Origin: a virus
Strand: one strand, 5' to 3'
IMG/VR virus record: IMGVR_UViG_3300029319_000205
Location: 1 to 34,745 of that record
Length of the DNA: 34,745 bases
A program made the position numbers and the translations under genes. The notes below the pieces were generated by a model, which did not search any database, had not been told where the DNA came from, and worked only from the letters and a program-made list of their open reading frames with translations. This document shows, piece after piece, positions 16,159-22,687 of this stretch. The first letter of the stretch is position 1. Each line of letters starts with the position of its first letter.

Positions 16159-17189
16159 GGTTTCTGTTAGTTCTACTCCTGTGCATCCCACTAGCGAGTG
16201 GGGCTCAGACACTGAAAAAGGCGTTTCGGTTCTCGACTTTCTATGCGGCTGTCAACGGAAACAACTCGCTTTCTGACTACAAGACTTATTCGGTTGTCAA
16301 TGGTCCTCTGTCTACAGACATCGTAGAGACTCCGTTCGACTACTCTTTGACTCTTGGTATCCGCAAGATCGCTAGGTTCAAGTACGAGAACAGGGCCAAC
16401 GTCTTCTACAACGGCGAGGAGCACTCCTATTCCGATGCAGCTACGATCGGCACGGTCAAAGGTTTCGAGTTTCTGTTCGAAAGCGACTACCGCAGGCAGC
16501 AGGGGGTTCTGTACCTAGACCAGAACCACTTTCTGAGATATGTTGGGGGTAGGTTCGTAGGGAAAGTGGAGTATGTACAGGACGGCTTTGCTGACGTGAG
16601 CTACCTAGAGGCTTCCCAGAGATTGCGTATCAACTCTAAGGGTAAGCTGTCTTTCAATATCGGTGCAGCTCAGCGCATCTCGGAGCCGTATGGGTACAAC
16701 CCACTGAAGCAATGGGAGTTGCCAAACGGAAGTTTACACTACACGCAACTTGCTTTCAGTCAAGGCTATAGCTACGACTTCTCTACGGGGGAGTACATGG
16801 ACCCCGACGGGACAGTTGTCGCTAGTAGCTTCGAGGTGTGGCGGGAGGTTGTCATTCCCCAGGTCCTTGACGACTACGTACAGCTCAAGCGTAGCGAGTT
16901 AGACACAGAGTGGAACTATTCTCTGGTCGCGGGCTTTGACTACTACCACTACACCAAAGACTTTTGGTTGCACTCGTGGGGTAATGTCTTGCCTCGGCAT
17001 TTAGATACGGGGTCAGAGTTTTCCTACTTCCAGCTCAACGGCGGGCAGTGGGTTGACTATAGTGGGGGATTGATTTTTGGTTGGAAGCTAAACAGATCCC
17101 TGGGCTGCTTCCTTGAGGGTAGATACAACAAGTATTGGAACAGGGAGTGGCACGACTTCTCGGTCGGGGTCAACTACGTAATATTCTAA
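16155..17189 (+). CDS. outer-membrane beta-barrel protein, 344 aa
   Basis: A signal peptide, MRFLLVLLLCIPLASGAQ, with cleavage likely after Ala17, leads a mature protein of alternating aromatic/polar strands (FRFSTFYAAVNG, YSLTLGIRKIARF, VEYVQDGFADVSY, WNYSLVAGFDYYHY) and short turns. The last residues, SVGVNYVIF, end in Phe, the terminal aromatic that BAM recognises on outer-membrane barrels. Length suits a 12-16-strand barrel. The start overlaps the stop of the T9SS fusion gene (ATGA), so the two are translated together. It may anchor or expose the secreted protein, modify the host surface, or be a virion protein; barrels of this kind recur in marine phage genomes as far as I recall. Confidence 0.78.
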   Translation: MRFLLVLLLCIPLASGAQTLKKAFRFSTFYAAVNGNNSLSDYKTYSVVNGPLSTDIVETPFDYSLTLGIRKIARFKYENRANVFYNGEEHSYSDAATIGTVKGFEFLFESDYRRQQGVLYLDQNHFLRYVGGRFVGKVEYVQDGFADVSYLEASQRLRINSKGKLSFNIGAAQRISEPYGYNPLKQWELPNGSLHYTQLAFSQGYSYDFSTGEYMDPDGTVVASSFEVWREVVIPQVLDDYVQLKRSELDTEWNYSLVAGFDYYHYTKDFWLHSWGNVLPRHLDTGSEFSYFQLNGGQWVDYSGGLIFGWKLNRSLGCFLEGRYNKYWNREWHDFSVGVNYVIF

Positions 17190-17191
17190 TT

Positions 17192-17476
17192 ATGGCAAAA
17201 GAGATCAACGAGGATATGGGGTTCAACGTCAGCCTGAAAACTTTGGCTGGTATTGGAGTCGGGATGGCGTCTCTCATCGGAATGTGGTTTACCCTGCAGG
17301 CCGATATCGCTGAGGCGAAGGAGCTCCCAGCCCCTCTGCCCTCAGAAGTTTCGCGCATGGAGTTCGACATGAAGGACCAACTGATCCGTCAGACGATTAT
17401 GTCTACCCAGGAGGATGTGGGGGAGATCAAAGAGGACATCAAGCGTATTGAAGAAAAAATCGATAAACTCAAATAA
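17192..17476 (+). CDS. membrane-anchored coiled-coil protein, lysis candidate, 94 aa
   Basis: I choose ATG 17192, two bases after the barrel gene's stop. The product has one hydrophobic segment at about 15-37 (LKTLAGIGVGMASLIGMWF), a Pro-rich hinge (KELPAPLPSEV), then a long amphipathic coiled coil (about 54-94) ending IKRIEEKIDKLK. One transmembrane helix plus a coiled coil is a layout seen in holins of the XhlA kind (in reverse order) and in inner-membrane spanin subunits. A lysis role is plausible next to envelope genes but is not shown by any specific motif; a membrane tether for phage assembly is the alternative. Confidence 0.7.
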   Translation: MAKEINEDMGFNVSLKTLAGIGVGMASLIGMWFTLQADIAEAKELPAPLPSEVSRMEFDMKDQLIRQTIMSTQEDVGEIKEDIKRIEEKIDKLK

Positions 17477-17484
17477 GATGAACA

Positions 17485-17850
17485 ATGAAAAGTGTGCTTG
17501 CCCTCTTTGTCTTGTCTGCTCTGTTCTCGGCCACTGTCTTTGTGGCTGCGCCTGCGGACAGTGAAGTGTGCGAGTCTGGCGTTTGCGTTGTAGAGTTCAA
17601 CGCAAGTTTCAACGCCACCAACAGTGTCCCGTGGATTGAGAAGTTGAGCGACTGTTCGACGTCTCGTGTAGATATTGTCTCAAGCCCTGATCTACAGCAG
17701 AAACATAAGATCGTAGTAGTCCCTACTATTATTATCTTTAACGACGGAGAGGAAGTAGAAAGATTTCAGGCAAACATTATGATGGCTATCGAAGCCTCTA
17801 AATCTGATGTCCAAGAGGCTGTAGATGAAATCCTAATGAGCTCGTTCTGA
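17485..17850 (+). CDS. exported thioredoxin-fold protein lacking CXXC, 121 aa
   Basis: A signal sequence, MKSVLALFVLSALFSATVFV, gives export. The mature domain follows the thioredoxin order: strand VVEFNASF (35-42), a helix where the active site would be, strand RVDIVSSPDL, then the cis-proline strand KIVVVPTIIIFNDGEEVERF (75-94) with Pro80, and a C-terminal helix. The site equivalent to WCGPC reads SFNATNS, so the redox cysteines are gone; instead a separate CESGVC pair lies at 29-34 before the first strand, plus Cys57. It is therefore likely a binding or folding scaffold, or uses unusual cysteines. It lies in the periplasm, beside the coiled-coil membrane protein and the barrel. Confidence 0.75.
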   Translation: MKSVLALFVLSALFSATVFVAAPADSEVCESGVCVVEFNASFNATNSVPWIEKLSDCSTSRVDIVSSPDLQQKHKIVVVPTIIIFNDGEEVERFQANIMMAIEASKSDVQEAVDEILMSSF

Positions 17851-18035
17851 TGAAGACAGTCAAGTACAACAAAGGCGGTAAGTTGAAAATTAGTCAGAAG
17901 ACTGCTACCGTAGATCCGCCAGCAGGTCATCACTGGATGCTCGAAAACGGACGGTACTTCCTGATGAAAGGGGAATACAAGCCGCATCCTGGTGCTGTCA
18001 AGAAGGCCAAGTTCAAGTTAGTTAGCCATGGCTAA
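17850..18035 (+). CDS. small basic phage protein, 61 aa
   Basis: The product starts MKTVKYNKGGKLKISQKTAT and contains the block AGHHWMLENGRYFLMKGEYK followed by PHPGAVKKAKFKLVSHG. This 'P..G.HWM.e.GRYyLMkG.Y.PHpGAvkkAkFK' layout is one I recognise from phage genomes of marine Bacteroidota-type viruses, function unknown. It is coupled by TGATG to the thioredoxin-like gene and overlaps the next gene by eight bases. Its high Lys content and the three similar neighbours suggest virion proteins that touch DNA. Confidence 0.7.
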   Translation: MKTVKYNKGGKLKISQKTATVDPPAGHHWMLENGRYFLMKGEYKPHPGAVKKAKFKLVSHG

Positions 18036-18297
18036 AAGCGCTGCACAACAAGCTGCCATAGCTATCGCTATGAAGAAAGCAGGTAAAAAACCGAAGTCGG
18101 CTAAAAAGGGGATGAAGTTCAACCCAAAGTACACCAAGGGTAGCTCGAATGTAGCGGAGCGTAAGAAACTGATGGCCCAGATTGCTGCGATCTACGATAA
18201 GTACAGAGGCACGAAAAGCAAAAGAAAAAAGAAAGGATTTCCGCCCGCAGTAGAGGCGAGACTAAAAAAACTTATGAAAAGAAGAGATCAGATATGA
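18028..18297 (+). CDS. Lys-rich small phage protein, 89 aa
   Basis: The product starts MAKSAAQQAAIAIAMKKAGK and is more than a quarter Lys/Arg. An N-terminal Ala-rich helix precedes a flexible KKPKSAKKGMKFNPKY linker, a helical VAERKKLMAQIAAIYDKYRG segment and a basic C-terminus with a second short helix (EARLKKLMKRRDQI). Small, soluble and nucleic-acid-binding by composition. It overlaps its upstream neighbour by eight bases and the next gene by ATGA. No named family is recognised; packaged internal DNA-condensing protein is an inference. Confidence 0.7.
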   Translation: MAKSAAQQAAIAIAMKKAGKKPKSAKKGMKFNPKYTKGSSNVAERKKLMAQIAAIYDKYRGTKSKRKKKGFPPAVEARLKKLMKRRDQI

Positions 18298-18500
18298 AGC
18301 ACTTGAAAAAAGAAATGCCCAAGATGATGAAGGGCGATAAGATGCAAAAGATGCCAGGCGGTGGCATGATGAAGAAAGACAAGATGCCCATGTACATGTA
18401 CGGGGGCAAGGTCTTTGCTGAAAAAGGAGCTATGCTGAAGGCAATCTTGAAAGACCCTGCACAGGCTAGGATGGCCCGCAAGGAACTTGGGATGAAATGA
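18294..18500 (+). CDS. Met/Lys-rich small phage protein, 68 aa
   Basis: About a fifth of residues are Met and a quarter Lys. The N-terminal half (KKEMPKMMKGDKMQKM, then GGGMMKKDKMPMYMYGGK) is probably disordered, followed by a short helix (LKAILKDPAQARMARKELGMK). Such Met/Lys-rich proteins with GGK motifs appear in phage virion gene clusters, but no activity is known to me. It is coupled by ATGA on both sides. The methionine-rich part could bind soft metals or simply be a disordered DNA-contacting tail. Confidence 0.65.
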   Translation: MKHLKKEMPKMMKGDKMQKMPGGGMMKKDKMPMYMYGGKVFAEKGAMLKAILKDPAQARMARKELGMK

Positions 18501-18709
18501 AGGTCCTGAAGAAAGGCGGAATGGCTGGCTTGGACGCTGCGCAAAAGCAAGTGTACAAGCGAGGGTTGGCCGCCTACATGTCTTCGGGTAACCGCCCGAA
18601 GGTTTCTCAGCACGCTTGGGCTATGGCTCGGGTCAAGTCTGCCTTCGGAAAACGAGAGGCAGCAAAGATTCGTGCGGGCAAAGGAAAGAAAAAGGGCAAG
18701 AAGAAATAG
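18497..18709 (+). CDS. small basic protein with putative helical DNA-contact domain, 70 aa
   Basis: The product starts MKVLKKGGMAGLDAAQKQVY, has a helical middle (QVYKRGLAAYMSSG, then HAWAMARVKSAF) and a polylysine end (GKREAAKIRAGKGKKKGKKK). The 'AYMSSGNRPKVSQHAWAMARV.S' block suggests a compact two-helix domain that precedes a nucleic-acid-binding tail. Last gene of the cassette before a new promoter. Function unknown; a structural or DNA-associated role fits composition and location. Confidence 0.68.
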   Translation: MKVLKKGGMAGLDAAQKQVYKRGLAAYMSSGNRPKVSQHAWAMARVKSAFGKREAAKIRAGKGKKKGKKK

Positions 18710-18712
18710 TAT

Positions 18713-18720
18713 TATATTTG
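18713..18720 (+). promoter_or_regulatory. Bacteroidota-type -7 element before capsid operon
   Basis: TATATTTG lies three bases after the preceding stop codon, with 16 bases to the ATG at 18737, so a leader of roughly ten bases is expected. It probably drives the beta-protein, scaffold and capsid genes. Confidence 0.6.
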
Positions 18721-18736
18721 CTGTAAATAAAGAATA

Positions 18737-19132
18737 ATGGCTACCACCACTGCAACAATTACGCTTTCTAGTGCGGACCTGACGGGTGACGCGCTCTCGC
18801 TGTCCACGACCGCTACGCTTACGAAGGCGGGCACTTTGACTGGCCTGGATCAAACCACGGGTGTGGGTCGGAAGACGACCACGTCTAGCTCTCAGTACAC
18901 TCTTGTTGACAAAGCTGACTACTCCGACGACAAAGCCCACAAGGTGTACATTAAGAACACCAGCACTGTGGCTACGGAGAATGCTGCGATTACTGTGGAG
19001 TCCCAACTTCTTGGCCGCCTCTACGCAGGCGACTGGTGCCTTCTCCCGTACAACGGAGACCAGGATATTAAGATCACCCCCAGTGTGGCTACGGCTTTCA
19101 CTATTGAGTTCCTAGTCATCTACGAAGCCTGA
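18737..19132 (+). CDS. beta-rich virion protein, paralogue A, 131 aa
   Basis: The product starts MATTTATITLSSADLTGDAL and is dominated by Thr, Ser, Ala and Val in alternating patterns, with AHKVYIKNTSTV and GRLYAGDWCLLPYNGDQDIK near the end, as expected of a small beta-sandwich. The order of motifs (MAT..A...L.SA.L...LSLS, then YIKN, then a YAGDW/GGEFAFIP turn) is shared with the next gene, so the two look like tandem duplicates, with a third, more distant copy at 180. Position before scaffold and capsid suggests a virion or decoration protein. It is linked to the next gene by TGATG. Confidence 0.75.
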   Translation: MATTTATITLSSADLTGDALSLSTTATLTKAGTLTGLDQTTGVGRKTTTSSSQYTLVDKADYSDDKAHKVYIKNTSTVATENAAITVESQLLGRLYAGDWCLLPYNGDQDIKITPSVATAFTIEFLVIYEA

Positions 19133-19539
19133 TGGCAACGATAAAGGCTAACCTTACTTTGACCAGCGCGGCGGTGTTGACATCGCCCCTGTCCTTGAGC
19201 GTCAGCGCAGATTTGCTTGTTGACTCGGGTAGCCTGATTCGCCAGAAGGTGAAAGGCACGGCTGCAGACACGAACGACTTGGCTATCTACATTGCCAATC
19301 AGTGTTCTGAGCGGGCTTACGTCTACATCAAGAACCTCGAGACAGAGCTAGAGAACTACATCTACATCCACAACGATACCGATACAGGTCTGGTAGCTAA
19401 GATCGGTGGTGGAGAGTTCGCGTTCATCCCTGTCTCACCTGACAAGAAGTACGAAGTGTACGGTACTCGCGTCGATCAGATGATCGAGTACGGTGTGTTC
19501 GGTAACGACAACTCTGCTAATCCTTACGGGGGCAGCTAA
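19132..19539 (+). CDS. beta-rich virion protein, paralogue B, 135 aa
   Basis: The product starts MATIKANLTLTSAAVLTSPL, parallel to the previous gene, with a central RAYVYIKNLETELENYIYIH (about 63-82), GGGEFAFIPVSPDKKYEVYG and a C-terminal GVFGNDNSANPYGGS. It shares the LSLS strand, YIKN and terminal Ile/Val-rich strand with paralogue A but is otherwise diverged. Two such proteins side by side may form a hetero-oligomer on the capsid or neck; that is inference. It is acidic, with no signal peptide. The 16-base gap to the scaffold gene has no obvious promoter. Confidence 0.75.
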   Translation: MATIKANLTLTSAAVLTSPLSLSVSADLLVDSGSLIRQKVKGTAADTNDLAIYIANQCSERAYVYIKNLETELENYIYIHNDTDTGLVAKIGGGEFAFIPVSPDKKYEVYGTRVDQMIEYGVFGNDNSANPYGGS

Positions 19540-19555
19540 TACATAATTAAATACA

Positions 19556-20698
19556 ATGGAACAAGAAGTTCAGCAAGAAGCGCCTGCCGTAGAGCAGGCG
19601 TCTGCACAAGAGGCTCCTGCACAGGAGCAACCGAAGATTCAAATCTTTGACAACCCGCAAGACCTCGCGGCTAGCTTCCAACAGGAAGCCGCTGCCGCTC
19701 CCGATACTCCCGATACCAGTGCTCCCCCCGTGCCAGAAGAAGTGCCAGGGGAAGTGCTCAACATGCCCGAACAAGGGCAAGTAGAAACTCCAGTTCAAGA
19801 GCAGGCTATGCAGCCTGAGCCTGAACAGGTGCAGTACAGCCAAGAAGACGTAGAGGGTGCTGTGTTCTCATATCTCAGCGAGAGGCTGGGGAGAGACATC
19901 ACCTCATTCGACGAATTGGCTGCGCCGCAACAGCTCGACGAGGGGCTAGAAGTCATCGCCAAGTTCGTACAGGACACGGGGCGGAGACCTGAAGATTGGT
20001 TTGCATACCAGCAGTTGAATCCGTCTGAGATGGACGACTTCACCGCGTTGCGTGTGCAGATGGCTTCGGATCACCCGAACCTCAGTGGCGAGGAAGTCAA
20101 CCTCTTGCTCAAGAGCAAATACAAGTTGGACCCCGACGTTCATACCGAACAGGAGATTCAGCTTTCACAGCTTCAGCTCAAGATGGATGGGCAGAAGGCA
20201 AAAGACAGCATCGAAGCTCTGCGCTCGGGGTATATCGCCCCGCAGCAGCCAGAGGCTCAAGAGGCGGAGGCCCCGCTTATCGACGAGTCCTGGGTAGCTG
20301 AGATGGCATACAACGTAGATGCACTGACGGGATTGGAGTTCGATCTCGGTGGTGAGAAGACTTTTACGTTCGGTCTTGACGATGCCTACAAGGGAGAGTT
20401 GAAGCAAAAGAACGCCCAGCTAGAGAACTACTTTGACCCTTACGTCAGAGAGGATGGGAGCTGGGACTATGACCTGCTGTCTTCACACCGCGCTGTCGTT
20501 GACAACATCGATACAATCGTGCAGTCTGCCTATCGGCAGGGCATGAGCGATGGTCAACGTGGGGTGGTGACGAATGCAGCAAACGTACAGGCTGCAGCAC
20601 CTAACGATGCTAGCGGTCAAAATCAAACTAACCCTCTCGCCGATCAGGTGAGACAGATTTTGCAACAAGGAAGAAGCAAAGTCACATTCAACATTTAA
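19556..20698 (+). CDS. capsid scaffolding protein candidate, 380 aa
   Basis: The N-terminal 100 residues are a disordered Gln/Glu/Pro/Ala tract (EQEVQQEAPAVEQ through EEVPGEVLNMPEQ). The middle is acidic and helical (FSYLSERLGRDITSFDELAA, LQLKMDGQKAKDSIEALRSG), and the C-terminus is a basic Gln-rich helix (LADQVRQILQQGRSKVTFNI). This disordered-helical-basic-tail layout and its position directly before the major capsid gene are typical for internal scaffolds, whose C-terminal helix contacts capsid protein. No protease motif is seen, so whether the scaffold is cleaved or released intact cannot be told. No signal peptide. Confidence 0.78.
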   Translation: MEQEVQQEAPAVEQASAQEAPAQEQPKIQIFDNPQDLAASFQQEAAAAPDTPDTSAPPVPEEVPGEVLNMPEQGQVETPVQEQAMQPEPEQVQYSQEDVEGAVFSYLSERLGRDITSFDELAAPQQLDEGLEVIAKFVQDTGRRPEDWFAYQQLNPSEMDDFTALRVQMASDHPNLSGEEVNLLLKSKYKLDPDVHTEQEIQLSQLQLKMDGQKAKDSIEALRSGYIAPQQPEAQEAEAPLIDESWVAEMAYNVDALTGLEFDLGGEKTFTFGLDDAYKGELKQKNAQLENYFDPYVREDGSWDYDLLSSHRAVVDNIDTIVQSAYRQGMSDGQRGVVTNAANVQAAAPNDASGQNQTNPLADQVRQILQQGRSKVTFNI

Positions 20699-20709
20699 CA
20701 TAGGAAAAT

Positions 20710-22146
20710 ATGGCTTCTATTGGAACCACGCGGGGAACCGATATCCCCGCACTCGACGCGGCTGGTTCGAATTTCCGAATCACCCCCGAAACTTATACGA
20801 CCATTGACAACCTGGTCAAGACCACTAAGGACCTCGTCATCCCTGAGTTGACGGAGACCTACGGCGATCAAGGCATCACGGGCTTTCTGAAACTGACTGG
20901 CGCTATCATCTCTGGTGGTAGTTCTGACCAGGTCGATTGGTGGGAAGTTGGTCGTCGGCACAAAAAGTTCGACTACACTACCTCCAGCGAGATCACGAAC
21001 AACACCACGAACATTGTCGTTAGCGACAGTGAGTTCAAGGCTGGCGTTCAGGTCAACGACGTTGTGATGGACAGCAGCACGGGAACGCGCTTCATTGTCC
21101 AGGCAGGCGGATTTGGCACGGGCACGGCTACGGATGTGACCTTGGTCCGCCTCGACGGTGGGACTCCTATCACCTCTGGAACTCACTACGACGCTAGCTC
21201 GGGTAGCTTTATCGTGCTCGGCAACATGTACGCTCAAGGCACGAACCAGCCCGTTGGCTTCCGTGAGACTGACGTCAAGCGTCACCGCAACCCCTTCATG
21301 ATTGTCAAGGGTCGTCACGAAGTGAACGGCTCTCAGGCTACGAACATCGGCTGGGTCAACACTGGTGGCGGTGAGTACCGTTGGTTCATGTACGCCGAGC
21401 AAGAGGCTCGCAAGCGTTTTGAGGACCAGCGTGAGATGATGATGCTCTTCGGTGAGGTTCGCTCAGGTGAGGTTGACGGTTCTTCCGACAGCTCCACGGG
21501 CGGTCTGGCAATGGGTAATGAGTTCGCAGGCTCTGAGGGCTACTTCAGCGCTATCGACGCGCGAGGCATCCAAGTTACTGGTGCCAACGCCAACCCGCTC
21601 GACAGCTTCTCCGAGATCGACGACATCATCATCGAGCTCGACAAGCAAGGTGCTCCTGGTGAGTACGCAATGTACCTGAACAGAAAGCAGGACCTCGCCA
21701 TTGACGACATGCTCGCTAGCGGTATCGCTACGGGTGTCACGGCTGGCCTGCCTGGACAGTTCGGCGCTTTCCAAAACAACGCTGACATGGCTGTGCAGCT
21801 CGGATTCAAGAGCTTCACCCGTGGTGGATACACGTTCCACAAGCACGACTGGAAGCTCCTGAACGATCCGACCCTGTTGGGTGCCAGCACGAAGTTCCAG
21901 GGTGTTATGACCCCGCTCGCCAACGTTGTTGACGCACGCACGGGTAACAGCACCCCTTCGCTGGCTCTGTACTACAAGGAGGCCAATGGCTACAGCCGCG
22001 AGATGGAGCACTGGGTGACTGGCGGTGGCGTCCTCGGACACACCAACAACGGTGACCTTGGAACCGACCAAGCGGTGTTCCACTACCGCTCTGAGGTTGC
22101 GCTCTGCGTCCGCGCTGCAAACCACCACGTTGTCCTGAAGGGCTAA
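20710..22146 (+). CDS. major capsid protein, 478 aa
   Basis: This shell subunit (HK97 fold expected) sits right after the scaffold and is followed by two small virion-like proteins. The start is supported by AGGAAA just upstream (20702-20707), one of the few Shine-Dalgarno-like sites here. The protein is Gly/Asn/Thr-rich, with a likely N-arm (1-60), an insertion-like beta region around residues 95-160 (VVSDSEFKAGVQVN, TDVTLVRLDGGTP), a spine-helix-like EYRWFMYAEQEARKRFEDQR (about 222-241), and conserved-looking DIIIELDKQGAPGEYAMYLN and THKHDW-type loops. Codon choice is dominated by C-ending codons (AAC, GGC, TTC, CGC), suggesting selection for high expression. It ends in HHVVLKG. Confidence 0.85.
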   Translation: MASIGTTRGTDIPALDAAGSNFRITPETYTTIDNLVKTTKDLVIPELTETYGDQGITGFLKLTGAIISGGSSDQVDWWEVGRRHKKFDYTTSSEITNNTTNIVVSDSEFKAGVQVNDVVMDSSTGTRFIVQAGGFGTGTATDVTLVRLDGGTPITSGTHYDASSGSFIVLGNMYAQGTNQPVGFRETDVKRHRNPFMIVKGRHEVNGSQATNIGWVNTGGGEYRWFMYAEQEARKRFEDQREMMMLFGEVRSGEVDGSSDSSTGGLAMGNEFAGSEGYFSAIDARGIQVTGANANPLDSFSEIDDIIIELDKQGAPGEYAMYLNRKQDLAIDDMLASGIATGVTAGLPGQFGAFQNNADMAVQLGFKSFTRGGYTFHKHDWKLLNDPTLLGASTKFQGVMTPLANVVDARTGNSTPSLALYYKEANGYSREMEHWVTGGGVLGHTNNGDLGTDQAVFHYRSEVALCVRAANHHVVLKG

Positions 22147-22159
22147 TAACTTGAAGTGA

Positions 22160-22187
22160 GAGAGAGGGCCCTTCGGGGTTCTCTCTC
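22160..22187 (+). terminator. 12-bp hairpin with TTCG loop after the capsid gene, no T-tract
   Basis: Bases 22160-22171 pair with 22176-22187 (12 pairs including two G-T), around a TTCG tetraloop (22172-22175). It lies 13 bases after the capsid stop codon. No run of T follows, so it does not fit a standard intrinsic terminator. It may instead stabilise the abundant capsid message, mark a processing site, or act as a weak attenuator that lowers expression of the following genes. Confidence 0.7.
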
Positions 22188-22209
22188 AACCTTCATAACG
22201 ATAATAGTT

Positions 22210-22665
22210 ATGGCTACATTCAAATTCGGATCTGGCGCCGTCACCGCTGCAAAAGTGGTGACTGTAAAAGACGCCGTTGTAAACGGCACTGACACAGCAT
22301 TTACTGTCGATCAACCCGCAAACACTTGCTTGACTGGTGTTTTCGTGAAGGTCACAGGGGCAGTTGATCTAGATTCTAATGGAACAATCGGCCTCGGTAT
22401 TGGAGATGCCGTCACTGAGACAGACATCTTCGGAGATAACGATTTGTTCTTGGGCTCTGGAGGACAGGAAATTCCTGTAGGAACTGTGTACAATATTCCT
22501 GCTTCAAGTTTGTCTTTGCAGGCTGCAGCTCAAAACGATCCTGCCGCCTCTAAAGGATTTTCAAGCACTGCTCGAAAGCTCCATGCGTTTATCGACAACC
22601 CTTCGGTTGCGGTGAGCCTGGCGGGGACTTTTGAAATTCACTTCCTTTTCACGCACTTCGCGTAA
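22210..22665 (+). CDS. virion protein candidate after capsid gene, 151 aa
   Basis: I choose ATG 22210, beyond the hairpin, giving MATFKFGSGAVTAAKVVTVK. The protein is Thr/Ala/Val/Asp-rich with repeated short strands (NGTDTAFTVDQ, TGVFVKVTGAVDLDSNG, GDNDLFLGSGGQEIPVGT) and ends AGTFEIHFLFTHFA. Its position directly after the major capsid gene suggests a decoration or cement protein, which is inference from order and composition. An in-frame ATG at 22156 inside the hairpin region would give a less likely, basic N-terminal extension. It has no signal peptide. The next gene starts after 22 bases. Confidence 0.75.
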   Translation: MATFKFGSGAVTAAKVVTVKDAVVNGTDTAFTVDQPANTCLTGVFVKVTGAVDLDSNGTIGLGIGDAVTETDIFGDNDLFLGSGGQEIPVGTVYNIPASSLSLQAAAQNDPAASKGFSSTARKLHAFIDNPSVAVSLAGTFEIHFLFTHFA

Positions 22666-22687
22666 ACACAACAAATATTTAGAAACT

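Noticed and set aside
17478-17564. 28-codon Cys-rich frame (MNNEKCACPLCLVC...) overlapping the thioredoxin-like gene
   Set aside because: The eight cysteines come from reading the signal-peptide codons of the overlapping gene in another frame. It is too short and not supported by context.
18272-19006. Minus-strand open frame of 244 codons across four small genes and part of a fifth
   Set aside because: It crosses several coupled plus-strand genes and the TATATTTG promoter at 18713, and its product is low-complexity (Arg, Ser and His runs). It is a shadow.
20695-22128. Long minus-strand open frames opposite the capsid gene (235 and 221 codons)
   Set aside because: They are antisense to a clear capsid gene with strong third-position bias, which creates long mirror frames. 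Their products have no recognisable domain and there are no matching starts or neighbours.
22156-22209. ATG at 22156 as start of the protein after the capsid gene
   Set aside because: It would put a basic N-terminal extension in the hairpin stem. The ATG at 22210 gives a MATFKFGSG start like other virion proteins here.
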